Positions 57,001-64,000 of a stretch of DNA of 64,000 bases are shown piece after piece. The notes under the pieces were generated by a model. That model was given only the letters and a program-made list of their open reading frames with translations, made no database searches and was not told the origin of the DNA. Position numbers and translations under genes: made by a program. Source of the stretch: Sipunculus nudus (Eukaryota; Annelida; Sipuncula; Golfingiida; Sipunculidae). Position 1 is the first letter of the stretch. The number at the start of each line of letters is the position of its first letter. Where the stretch lies: NCBI GenBank assembly GCA_026874595.1, contig JAPPUL010000081.1, positions 694,501 to 758,500 on the forward strand, written 5' to 3'.

Positions 57001-57311
57001 AAATATATGCAACAGAAGGAACAAAAACTTACTTAGCAACTCATAATATACCATCAGAACAAACAAATAAATTAGACGAAGGACGGCCTAATCTAATAGA
57101 CCTATTAATAAACGATAGTATAAACTTAATAGTTAATAGCCCCGTAAGCCAAAAAGATGTAAAAGATGGTCAATACATAAGAAAGGCTGCTATAAAATAC
57201 AATATACCATTAATAACAACAGCACGAGGATTTAGTGCATTAGTTAGCGGCATAGAAAAGATGAAAGATGAACAGCTTAGTGTAACTCCATTACAAGAGT
57301 TATTTCAATAA
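54075..57311 (+). CDS. carB: Carbamoyl-phosphate synthase large subunit
   Basis: 1078 residues, full length. Two tandem ATP-grasp synthetase halves: the first with [20 protein letters not shown] and [15 protein letters not shown], the second with [20 protein letters not shown] and [15 protein letters not shown]. The oligomerisation domain is between them, and the C-terminal MGS-like allosteric domain is present (about 935-1078). It makes carbamoyl phosphate from glutamine-derived ammonia, bicarbonate and 2 ATP for arginine and pyrimidines. The small subunit carA is not in the window. AAGGGA precedes the ATG. Strand composition changes along the gene. Confidence 0.97.
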   Translation: MPKRTDIKSILIIGAGPIVIGQACEFDYSGSQACKALREEGYRVVLINSNPATIMTDPNMADATYIEPINKEIIEKVIAKERPDALLPTLGGQTALNNALELAKSKVLEKYNVEMIGVNIDSIEKAEDRNKFKSQMTKIGIPTPKSSTAKSLDEGFRISKEIGYPLVIRPSFTLGGTGGSIAYNKEEFALLAKRGLYESPVSEILIEESVVGWKEYELEVMRDKADNVVIICSIENFDAMGIHTGDSITVAPQQTLSDKEYQKLRNYSIKIIRAIGVDTGGSNIQFAINPKDGRVIVIEMNPRVSRSSALASKATGFPIAKIAAKLAVGYTLDELYNDITKKTKAAFEPTLDYCVVKIPRWSFEKFPNASNKLSIQMKSVGEVMAIGRTFKESFQKAIRSLENAKSGFVNKLFDKLKDYSEDEKKSLREELIPLLSFADPDRIFYIKDAFGIGFSKEEIYEYSKIDLWFLNQLKGLDEFETKLYKPLFNYTKELMREAKRKGFSDKQISDYTNSSEKEVRKYRKELGIIPTYKVVDTCAGEFESYTPYFYSCYEEEDEYLNTKIADKKVLIIGSGPNRIGQGVEFDYLCVQASYALREAGYGSIMVNSNPETVSTDYDTSDTLYFEPLTTEDILNIYEREKPQGVIVQLGGQTPLNLSNELEGYGINIFGTSTESIKETEDRNRFKGLLQKLKLLQPINDIAFSKDELLKKANTISYPLVIRPSYVLGGRAMEIVYSQEQLEGYTKQIIKEDIGFPILIDKFLQNAIELDIDAISDGYDTIICGIMEHIEEAGIHSGDSACILPPVNINEKCLKELKEQTHKIANALSVKGFINIQYALKEDKIYIIEANPRGSRTIPFVSKAKGVAWAKIACYVILGKRIKDLKIKKPKTNYIAVKEAVLPFNKFPEEDAILGPEMRSTGEVMGIDKHFGKAFAKSQISLNMNFPSHGNIFISVGKLMKERILDDIKKLYKLGFKIYATEGTKTYLATHNIPSEQTNKLDEGRPNLIDLLINDSINLIVNSPVSQKDVKDGQYIRKAAIKYNIPLITTARGFSALVSGIEKMKDEQLSVTPLQELFQ

Positions 57312-57319
57312 CTTAAAAC

Positions 57320-57343
57320 AAGTATACTTACTTTTTTTTTTTT
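57320..57343 (+). terminator. Weak intrinsic terminator candidate after carB
   Basis: Perfect 10-bp palindrome AAGTATACTT followed two bases later by twelve T (57332-57343). The stem is short and AT-rich, so termination strength is doubtful. Confidence 0.35.
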
Positions 57344-57395
57344 AAACTCCAAATTGTAACTACTGTGTTAAAAAAGCTAGGGATAGCTTACTAAT

Positions 57396-58799
57396 ATGAG
57401 GAATATATTAAATATATTATATATATTTATAGTAGTATATATAACCAGCTTATTACTTGTAAGCTGCTATTATGATGGTCTTAACACTATAATATACCCA
57501 GCCCCACCTAAAATCGAAACAAATGACTCATGTAAAGCCCCCTATTCAAGCTACACCACGGTAAAGAACCAAATAGAACTTAATGACGCTCTACAAAATA
57601 ATCTAAATCATTGTTTAGTAGCTGATATAGTAATTGACATAAGCACATGGAAACAAATTCCTAAGTTTAGTGGACATCTTTATGGAAACAGCAAAACTTT
57701 AACCATTAATACAGGAACTACTACTAATTACATCCCTCTAATAAATGTTATAGACTCAAGTGGTAATATAGAAAGTATATCTATTGCTGTTAATGCTTTA
57801 ATTGAGTCAAATAGCAATACTGCTTTACTCGGATTTAAAAACGAGGGGAAAATAAAGGATATAAGACTAGTTGGCAATGGACAATTAAGTGGAACTGGCT
57901 ATGTCGGAGGACTTGTTTCCATTAATGCTAATCATATAGAAAATATAACTTCGAATATAAAAGTTGTCAGTAAGGGAGGCTCTTCTGATAATGATGTTGG
58001 AGGTCTTGTTTCCATTAATGAGAATAATGGGGTAATAGAAAACTCCTCTATAGGCAATACTGCTATCGTTAACCGAGGCAAAGGCCACCTAGGCGCAATA
58101 GCAGGAGAGAACAAAGGCTCTATAATAAAATGCAAAGTAATAAATACTGAGATTGAATTTGGGTTTGAAATAGAAAACGTAGGTGGTATAGCAGGAGCAA
58201 ATCAAGGCTCTATTATACTATCAGCCTCTAAAACAAATATAAAACCTATACAACAAGCAACACTAACCAAAAATGTAAATATAGGAGGACTTGTTGGGCT
58301 AAATAACAACAAGATAGAAAAATCATACGCTAATAAGCCTATTATTGAATTATATGATGTAGATAGTGCAGCACAAATACATGCAGGAGGGCTGGTTGGA
58401 TATAATACAGAAGGAACTATACTATATTCTTATGCCTCAAATACAAATTTCAATGCCAAGATATCTAACAGTCTACTTGCTGGTGGCTTAGTTGGATATT
58501 TCTATAAAGGTACAATTACAGAATCTTATGCTGCTTTTACAAGTGCATCAAATAGTAATAATATAGGTAACGTTATAGGAAAAATAAATACGCAAGATAC
58601 CAGTATGACAAATGTATTCAGTCATCTTGTATCAAACCCTCAGCTTCAAATAATCGGAGTAGGAACAAACACCGACATAATATCACAAGACCTAACAAGT
58701 ACTGCAAGCTTACCTAATGACTTTACAAGTTCAATATGGGAATACGCTAAAGCCTCAAATTATAACTTACCAACACTAATAGATAATCCTCACCAATAG
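57396..58799 (+). CDS. GLUG-repeat lipoprotein 1
   Basis: 467 residues. Signal peptide with lipobox LLVSC (Cys24). After a short spacer with one more Cys comes the region usual before GLUG repeats (KFSGHLYGNSKTLTINTG). About seven GLUG-type units follow from about residue 165 (YVGGLVSINAN, DVGGLVSINEN, NVGGIAGANQG, NIGGLVGLNNN, AGGLVGYNTEG, AGGLVGYFYKG). The family forms a right-handed beta-helix-like fold. The C-terminus YNLPTLIDNPHQ resembles the ends of the two paralogues nearby. It is probably displayed on the outer membrane surface. No protease domain is present, so this is not an IgA-protease-type member. First of three paralogues in a row. Confidence 0.85.
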   Translation: MRNILNILYIFIVVYITSLLLVSCYYDGLNTIIYPAPPKIETNDSCKAPYSSYTTVKNQIELNDALQNNLNHCLVADIVIDISTWKQIPKFSGHLYGNSKTLTINTGTTTNYIPLINVIDSSGNIESISIAVNALIESNSNTALLGFKNEGKIKDIRLVGNGQLSGTGYVGGLVSINANHIENITSNIKVVSKGGSSDNDVGGLVSINENNGVIENSSIGNTAIVNRGKGHLGAIAGENKGSIIKCKVINTEIEFGFEIENVGGIAGANQGSIILSASKTNIKPIQQATLTKNVNIGGLVGLNNNKIEKSYANKPIIELYDVDSAAQIHAGGLVGYNTEGTILYSYASNTNFNAKISNSLLAGGLVGYFYKGTITESYAAFTSASNSNNIGNVIGKINTQDTSMTNVFSHLVSNPQLQIIGVGTNTDIISQDLTSTASLPNDFTSSIWEYAKASNYNLPTLIDNPHQ

Positions 58800-59005
58800 A
58801 CGCTACTTTCCTAAGTAATACTACTCTCCTCTTCTAATCATATCCTAAAACTAAAAACTGATATCCTAAAACTAAAAAAAAAAATCATATCGTAAAAACA
58901 AACTCTCCTATGCTTTATAAGACTCAAGTTAAACCCCCCGCCATTAAACCCCCCAAGTAGGTGTTAATACTAGTGACGCTCAAAGACAATCAATAGAGGA
59001 AAGTT

Positions 59006-60823
59006 ATGACTAAAAAAAAGATATTACCATTACTATTTGTTACATTTTCAATGTTCTCATGTTATGGAATGGGTTTAAATACGTTATACATACCAGGTGA
59101 TCCTTCTATAAGCCAAGCAGTGGATTGTAGTAGTGAAGCTGCAACTAAAATATCAACTGCCCAAGAGCTTGCAGCAATGGGTTCAGAAACATACTGCTTA
59201 ACAAAAGATATAACAATTAAAGACTGGCGGACTAAAGGAGAGTTTTCCGGCACCTTTTATGGTCAAAATAAAACCATAAAAATAACGACGATACAAGGAA
59301 ATAGTTTTATAGATACCATAGTCCAAAGAGGGCAATTCAAGGACGTAAATATAGACATAGAATCAATAAACGCTACAGGCTCATTAGCTACTCTTGCAAG
59401 ACAAAACGATGGGCAGATATCTAATGTATCTATAAAAATAACCAATCAGCTTACCTCAACAAACGATATAGGCGGCTTTGTACACACTAATAATGGTACA
59501 ATAACAAATTCAAAAGTAAGCATCTCAAAAATACATGCCAAGAAGGGAACAAGAAATATAGTAGTCATTGGAGGGTTTGCCGCAATTAATAAAGGCAATT
59601 TAAACGGAGTTGCTCTACAAAGACATCCTAACTCATCCTCAAATCTACCTTTAATAAGTGCAGAAAGTAATATAGCAGATAGTTTAGTAGGGGGCCTTGT
59701 TGGAGAGAATTTCGGCACTATGAAAGATCTATCAGTTGAAAATATATCTGTAGAGGGAACTGGTAACATAGGAGGCCTTGTTGGCTCTAACCAGGGAAAG
59801 ATATCCTTAATATCAGTAAAGATAGATAAAGTAAGCGGTAGCGGCAACGTAGGCGGACTTGTTGGACACAATACAAATGAAATAGCGACTGTAACATTAA
59901 GTCTAAACTCTCTAATTGGCAGCGGCAACGTAGGAGGCCTTGTTGGAAAGAATAGCGGGCGATCTATAAACAACTGCAATGTAAATGTACAAATGATAAG
60001 TAGAAACGTAACATATTCGGATATAGATGCTATAGGAGGGCTTGTTGGGCACAACTCCGGAGACATTACTAAATCTAACGTATCATATGTAAATATTGCC
60101 TATCCTAATGTATCTGGACCAGTATCTGGAGGGAATATGGGTTCAATACCTACTTTCATATGGAGCATGCCTGCCCACATAGGAGGACTTGTAGGTTCAC
60201 AAGTTGGTGGAAAAATAAAAACGAGCAAGGCACAAGGGAAGATAGATATTAAAGAAAGCTATAATCCTTCTAGAAGCTACAGTCCTACGTCTACGCAAAG
60301 TGGCTCATCGTATATAGGTGGCTTTGTAGGTAAAAACCATAATGATAACATAATAGAAGAAAGCTATTCTGCTGTAGACATAGCCTATAAAAGAGGATAC
60401 CTATACATAGGTGGCTTTGCAGGCGCATCAACTGACAATACAAAAATAACAAATGCCTATTCAACTGGGAATCTGAAAGGCAAAGGCTCTTCAGTCCGAT
60501 CATATTATATAGGCGGCTTTACAGGCCTATTTTCAGGAGCAAGCTTATCTCACGCCTATACTAATAGTATAATCACAGATACATCAACATCATACTCTAA
60601 GATACAAGGAGATTTTGCAGGACTCCTTGCTACTAATGGCGCTCTAACAAAATGTTACACAAGGGAGAGCGCAAATCAAAATGTACGTCCTCAGTACGGC
60701 ATAACTAGTATAAAAGTAGATAGAAATGGAAAGCCTCATTCAACACAAAAGTGGACTCAATTACCAAAAGCAAAATGGAATATTAAGCCAGGAACATGGC
60801 CTACATTAGTAAATAATCCATAA
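59006..60823 (+). CDS. GLUG-repeat lipoprotein 2
   Basis: 605 residues, the largest paralogue. Signal peptide with lipobox SMFSC (Cys19). About eleven GLUG-type units from about residue 150 to 530 (IGGFVHTNNG, VGGLVGENFG, IGGLVGSNQG, VGGLVGHNTN, VGGLVGKNSG, IGGLVGHNSG, IGGLVGSQVG, IGGFVGKNHN and others). Four units in the middle are exactly 27 residues apart, and their DNA is nearly identical (81-bp period, for example 59841 and 59922). The C-terminus reads WNIKPGTWPTLVNNP. GAGGAAAG lies six bases before the ATG. Likely surface lipoprotein; adhesin or structural role is inference. A Ser/Tyr-rich stretch lies near 420-435. Confidence 0.87.
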   Translation: MTKKKILPLLFVTFSMFSCYGMGLNTLYIPGDPSISQAVDCSSEAATKISTAQELAAMGSETYCLTKDITIKDWRTKGEFSGTFYGQNKTIKITTIQGNSFIDTIVQRGQFKDVNIDIESINATGSLATLARQNDGQISNVSIKITNQLTSTNDIGGFVHTNNGTITNSKVSISKIHAKKGTRNIVVIGGFAAINKGNLNGVALQRHPNSSSNLPLISAESNIADSLVGGLVGENFGTMKDLSVENISVEGTGNIGGLVGSNQGKISLISVKIDKVSGSGNVGGLVGHNTNEIATVTLSLNSLIGSGNVGGLVGKNSGRSINNCNVNVQMISRNVTYSDIDAIGGLVGHNSGDITKSNVSYVNIAYPNVSGPVSGGNMGSIPTFIWSMPAHIGGLVGSQVGGKIKTSKAQGKIDIKESYNPSRSYSPTSTQSGSSYIGGFVGKNHNDNIIEESYSAVDIAYKRGYLYIGGFAGASTDNTKITNAYSTGNLKGKGSSVRSYYIGGFTGLFSGASLSHAYTNSIITDTSTSYSKIQGDFAGLLATNGALTKCYTRESANQNVRPQYGITSIKVDRNGKPHSTQKWTQLPKAKWNIKPGTWPTLVNNP

Positions 60824-61064
60824 TAACCACATTCTTAATGCTCTTTATTGCCTTTCTCGCTTAGAAGAGCATTAAGTATATAGCTTCTTTATCATTGTCA
60901 AATACTAACAATTTTAGACAAACCTTTTTATATATCTTATAATAAGCACCATACTCTCCTACTTAGAACTATAAAAAATATTGATTGTAAGCTCTTATGT
61001 GTTAAAAGCCATACTAGGAAATATAGTTTTTTATATAAAACAAAAGGAATGGCAATAAAATAGC
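60824..61064. other. Gene-free gap of 241 bp within the GLUG cluster
   Basis: AT-rich. No recognised structure beyond weak promoter-like AT boxes; it separates GLUG lipoprotein 2 from the 45-codon lipoprotein-like frame. Confidence 0.4.
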
Positions 61065-61202
61065 ATGAGGAGAAAACATCTAAACACAAGCTTAATCTTA
61101 GCAGGACTTGTATTTCTACTTGCTAGTTCATTCATTGCAAGATGTATGAAGACTGAAGGCATAAATGCTCTTGGAAAAGCTAAGATAAGTAAACTAAGAT
61201 AA
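61065..61202 (+). CDS. 45-residue lipoprotein-like peptide, possible GLUG gene remnant
   Basis: ATG at 61065, stop TAA at 61200-61202. The product begins MRRKHLNTSLILAGLVFLLA and continues SSFIARC, a basic-hydrophobic segment ending in a Cys (residue 27), like the signal peptides of the three GLUG lipoproteins around it. After Cys27 only 18 residues follow before the stop. AAGGA is about 20 bases upstream, too far for a good start. It may be a degraded fourth paralogue cut down to its signal peptide, or a genuine small lipoprotein. Confidence 0.4.
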   Translation: MRRKHLNTSLILAGLVFLLASSFIARCMKTEGINALGKAKISKLR

Positions 61203-61343
61203 GTAAAGAAGATTTTAAGATAGAGCCTAAAACTAGGACAAATCACACATCAAAATAGATACTGTTTAAAAAGATGTTTAAAAATTCGTACTGTCTATTA
61301 ACAGATATAAATAAAAATAATCTAATAAATGAGAGTATAATTT

Positions 61344-62345
61344 ATGAAGACTAAGAAGAGGAATTATATAAAATTAATACTAATCATAGCTATTGGAATA
61401 CAGGCCATTTTATTTAATAGCTGTAGTTGTAAAAATAGTGCTCAAACAATACTTGAAGGAGATCCCACAAAGGATAAAACACAAGCCTGTAATGATCAAA
61501 ATGCAACACTTATAAAGACAGTAGCTGACCTTGAAATAATAAAAGAAAATCTAAGTGGCTCTTACTGCCTCCTAAACAACTTGGATGTAGGTGAATTTAA
61601 ACCGATAGGAGATTCAGATAACCCTTTCACAGGACGCTTTGACGGTAATTACAAAGAGCTTCAAAACCTTAAGATTAATAGCATAGGAGAAAGTTATATA
61701 GGTCTTGTAGGACGCAATAGCGGATTAATAGAACGCCTTACTATTCGTGTAAACAGTATAGCAGGACAAAACAACGTAGGAAGCATAGCAGGAGAGAATA
61801 CAGGCACAGGCATAATAGAAAATGTACGCGCACTTGCAATGCTTGGAGCTGCTCCTAATACAAATAGCATAACTGCTACTGACAACAATGCTGGAGGACT
61901 TGTTGGTACAAATAAAGGCACGATACGCGCTTCATACTCAGATGGTCTTATAATATCTGCTAAAAATACTGTTGGGGGACTTGTTGGCTACGCTCGTCCT
62001 TCTTCTATCCTAAAAGATTGCTACTCTGCAGGACAAATAAAGGCAGGGACTCCAAGCAATTTTGGAAGACTCATTGGAAGCGCAGAAAATGCAACTATAA
62101 CAAGATGCTATACTACAACTCTATTTGACGCAACTCAAAATAACGGAATGAATGCTATTGGCAACAATACTCAAAGTACAATAGAAAACCTCTATTACAG
62201 CAATATTACAGGCGCAGGACCCTCTTGGGGAATAGGTCTTAAGCAAGAACAGATAACAAACACCTCATTCCCAAACTTCGAGCTAGAGTGGAACATTAAA
62301 ACAGCTTATTGGCCAACTTTAAAATGGGCTGATACTATAGATTAA
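61344..62345 (+). CDS. GLUG-repeat lipoprotein 3
   Basis: 333 residues, the shortest of the three. Signal peptide with lipobox ILFNSC (Cys27) plus a second Cys two residues later. The pre-repeat domain is the best match of the three to the standard layout: VADLEIIKENLSGSYCLLNN, then NPFTGRFDGNYKELQNLKI. Five GLUG-type units follow (YIGLVGRNSG, NVGSIAGENTG, NAGGLVGTNKG, TVGGLVGYARP, NFGRLIGSAEN). The C-terminus EWNIKTAYWPTLKWAD matches the paralogues. Same orientation and spacing as the other two, so the cluster arose by duplication and the repeat number then changed. Confidence 0.85.
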   Translation: MKTKKRNYIKLILIIAIGIQAILFNSCSCKNSAQTILEGDPTKDKTQACNDQNATLIKTVADLEIIKENLSGSYCLLNNLDVGEFKPIGDSDNPFTGRFDGNYKELQNLKINSIGESYIGLVGRNSGLIERLTIRVNSIAGQNNVGSIAGENTGTGIIENVRALAMLGAAPNTNSITATDNNAGGLVGTNKGTIRASYSDGLIISAKNTVGGLVGYARPSSILKDCYSAGQIKAGTPSNFGRLIGSAENATITRCYTTTLFDATQNNGMNAIGNNTQSTIENLYYSNITGAGPSWGIGLKQEQITNTSFPNFELEWNIKTAYWPTLKWADTID

Positions 62346-62900
62346 TACACAATATCAAAAATAGCAACATAAAAGCTCCTTTGCAAAAATATGACTTTAA
62401 AAGACCATATAAGTTTTAATACTACATCACTAAAAAACTACATTCCTTTGCATACATTATCTTTCCATACTCAAAATAACATCTACTCCAAAATTAACCC
62501 CTACATTAAGAAAACATAGATATAAATCCCACTTTTACAATATTAGACGATTGCATATCATATATAAGGTGTTATATCTTGTAAGCTATTTTTGAGGGGA
62601 AAAAGATAAGATAATCATATAACACATAATGAAAAAATAATTCAGAATAAATAACAAATAAATAATCGCTAACAATATACTTGTTTAAGCGTTATTAACA
62701 GTTAACTCTATGCTAAACTGACTCTTAGAAAAAGATATTTATACAAAGATAAACAGATAGTTAAAACAAATATTCTAATTAAAGTATGATATATCTATAA
62801 ACGAAAATGAACTTGTAAAAGAATAATATTAATATAGCTTAAGACATATTAGTAAATAACAATAAAATGTTTTATTAAACATTAACTAAGGAGTGCTACT
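62346..62900. other. 555-bp AT-rich gap with one long inverted repeat
   Basis: GTGTTATAT (62569-62577) pairs perfectly with ATATAACAC (62617-62625). Inside, ATCTT pairs with AAGAT and ATTTTT with AAAAAG around a GAGGGG loop, giving a plausible three-step hairpin of about 57 nt. No gene, promoter or known RNA family is recognised in the rest. Confidence 0.4.
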
Positions 62901-63344
62901 GTGGGGAATGACAAAAGTAAACGTAGAAAAAGAATATCTGAAATAGAATGCATTAAAGTATCTGCTCTTAAAGAGCAAAACTCTAATCTAAGCGACATTT
63001 ACAAAGATATTGCTGATAAGCTAATTGAAGGCTCCAATTTATACGTCTTGGACTTTAAAGATAATAATAAAAAAGAAGTACTCATAAACAGAGTACGATA
63101 TGATGACAAAATACTTAAATTTAAGCAGCCCATTAAAATACTTATAAAAAAAGAAGTACAAAAGTTTACTATATCACAAAATGTGTTCGGGGTTGAAGTC
63201 TCAAACTACCCATTTAGTAAGGCTCTTTTTGATTTTCAAGAAATGTTTTATAAAGAATATCTTAAATCAAGAAATGCCCAGTCTGGGCTCAAAATCCTTT
63301 ATAACTCCATTGTTGATATTAAAAAAAGTACCAATATATTATAA
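62901..63344 (+). CDS. Unknown basic protein (147 aa)
   Basis: GTG at 62901 with AAGGAG seven bases upstream, a convincing start. N-terminus strongly basic (GNDKSKRRKRISEIE). The middle has alternating strands (LYVLDFKDNNKKEVLINRVR, LKFKQPIKILIKKEVQKFTI) and the C-terminus a helical part with aromatic residues (FDFQEMFYKEYLKSR). No signal peptide, no Cys pair. I do not recognise the family. It converges on ddl with a four-base gap. Confidence 0.55.
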   Translation: MGNDKSKRRKRISEIECIKVSALKEQNSNLSDIYKDIADKLIEGSNLYVLDFKDNNKKEVLINRVRYDDKILKFKQPIKILIKKEVQKFTISQNVFGVEVSNYPFSKALFDFQEMFYKEYLKSRNAQSGLKILYNSIVDIKKSTNIL

Positions 63345-63348
63345 TTAG

Positions 63349-64000
63349 CTAACTTTGTACTCTTTCCATTGCAAGTTGGATTAATTTGTCTATAAGTTCA
63401 TTATACGTTATCCCACTACATTCAAAGAGCTTGGGATACATACTGCTTTTTGTAAAACCTGGTATTGTATTAATTTCATTAAAATATAAGCTGTTTGTAT
63501 CTACATCAAAAAGAAAATCTGCCCTAGATAACCCATAACATTCAAGTACACTAAAGACCTGACGCGATAGCTTTAGTATATCATCTTCTAGCTCTTTATT
63601 ATTTATAACTGCCGGTATTATCAATTCAGAGGCCTCCTCATCGCTATATTTAGCTTCGTAATCATAAAAATCTGATGAAGGTACTACCTCACCTATTACA
63701 CTATTTACAATATTTTTATCATTGCCAAGTAATCCAACCTCAAATTCACGCGCCTTTATCCCTTGCTCCAATATTACCTTATCTCCATACCTAAATGCCA
63801 AATCTATTGCAGCAACTAAATCAACCCTCCCCAATGCCTTACTAACTCCAACTGAAGATCCCAACCTCGCAGGCTTTACGAATATCGGATACCCCAACCG
63901 CCCTTCTACTTTATCAAGCACTTTAGAACATCCCATCCCTCCCGCCTCCCATTCCCCAAAACGTAGCATCTCATACGGTAACTGCGATATCCCATAATAC
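63349..64000 (-). CDS. ddl: D-alanine--D-alanine ligase, C-terminal part (5' end outside window)
   Basis: The frame is open to base 64000, so the N-terminal part is missing; about 217 residues are visible. ATP-grasp features of Ddl: YPIFVKPARLGSSVGVSKA, KVILEQGIKAREFEVGLLGN, YDYEAKYSDEEASELIIPA, SRADFLFD and the metal ligands in YFNEINTIPGFTKSSMYPKL. It makes the D-Ala-D-Ala end of peptidoglycan precursors, so the organism builds a peptidoglycan wall. A D-lactate-type Phe versus Tyr determinant was not judged. Confidence 0.9.
   Translation of the reverse strand, partial: YYGISQLPYEMLRFGEWEAGGMGCSKVLDKVEGRLGYPIFVKPARLGSSVGVSKALGRVDLVAAIDLAFRYGDKVILEQGIKAREFEVGLLGNDKNIVNSVIGEVVPSSDFYDYEAKYSDEEASELIIPAVINNKELEDDILKLSRQVFSVLECYGLSRADFLFDVDTNSLYFNEINTIPGFTKSSMYPKLFECSGITYNELIDKLIQLAMERVQS

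Noticed and set aside
57396-62345. IgA-type (M26) protease from the GLUG repeats
   Set aside because: No HExxH metalloprotease domain is present. The repeats occupy most of each protein.

Overview
The window is an AT-rich bacterial chromosome segment. Signal peptides, lipoboxes (including a BamD-like TPR lipoprotein), a predicted outer-membrane beta-barrel and a periplasmic S41 protease point to a two-membrane (Gram-negative type) cell. CheW and a CheX/PilZ fusion point to a motile, chemotactic one. The 433-residue regulator with two cNMP domains around a TPR, together with the CheX/PilZ fusion, is most like what I know from Spirochaetota. That placement is an inference; GlnE and the five-haem cytochrome are not typical of host-associated spirochaetes. 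No insertion sequence, prophage or CRISPR array is visible.

Layout. (1) 1-4.4 kb, minus strand: outer-membrane barrel, cbiMN, cbiQ, cbiO, cbiK (cut by the window edge), a cobalt-acquisition operon whose leader (about 4566-4700) looks like a cobalamin riboswitch. (2) 4.9-11.3 kb: a small unknown protein, a PseG-like/methyltransferase fusion with a G9 tract, a winged-helix membrane protein, aroB, xerD, ribBA. (3) 11.8-23 kb, plus strand: tRNA-Thr, tRNA-Trp, secE, nusG, rplK, rplA, rplJ, rplL, rpoB, rpoC. (4) 23-52.5 kb, mainly minus strand: cheW, K+-type membrane pyrophosphatase, dual-cNMP regulator, S41 protease, HDAC-like deacetylase, efp/accB/accC, aroQ, TauE-type transporter, leuA, CheX/PilZ, glnE, pentahaem cytochrome, lipoprotein and an ArsS-like radical SAM enzyme. 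Plus-strand genes are scattered among them (class V aminotransferase, zinc-ribbon mini-protein, TPR lipoprotein, gph, B12-type radical SAM, mnmA). (5) 52.7-64 kb: cinA, carB, a cluster of three GLUG-repeat lipoproteins plus one lipoprotein-like mini-ORF, an unknown gene, and ddl cut by the edge.

How it fits together. Cobalt uptake and chelation supply cobalamin synthesis, and the putative riboswitch would close the feedback loop. The rpoBC block is core information processing. efp and accBC form a translation/lipid run, but the AccB-like protein has Asn where the biotinylated Lys should be. GlnE keeps a normal C-terminal adenylyltransferase site while its N-terminal (deadenylylating) site is degenerate. 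The GLUG cluster is the most accessory-looking part and probably makes repeat-built surface lipoproteins.

The most unusual global feature is a swarm of short perfect tandem duplications (units of 9, 10, 12, 14 and 16 bp, plus one 181-bp unit). They sit at convergent stop-to-stop junctions and just upstream of start codons, where several multiply Shine-Dalgarno-like sequences. I also see a strand-composition asymmetry: the plus strand is C-rich through region 4 whichever way genes point, but G-rich across tRNA-rpoC.
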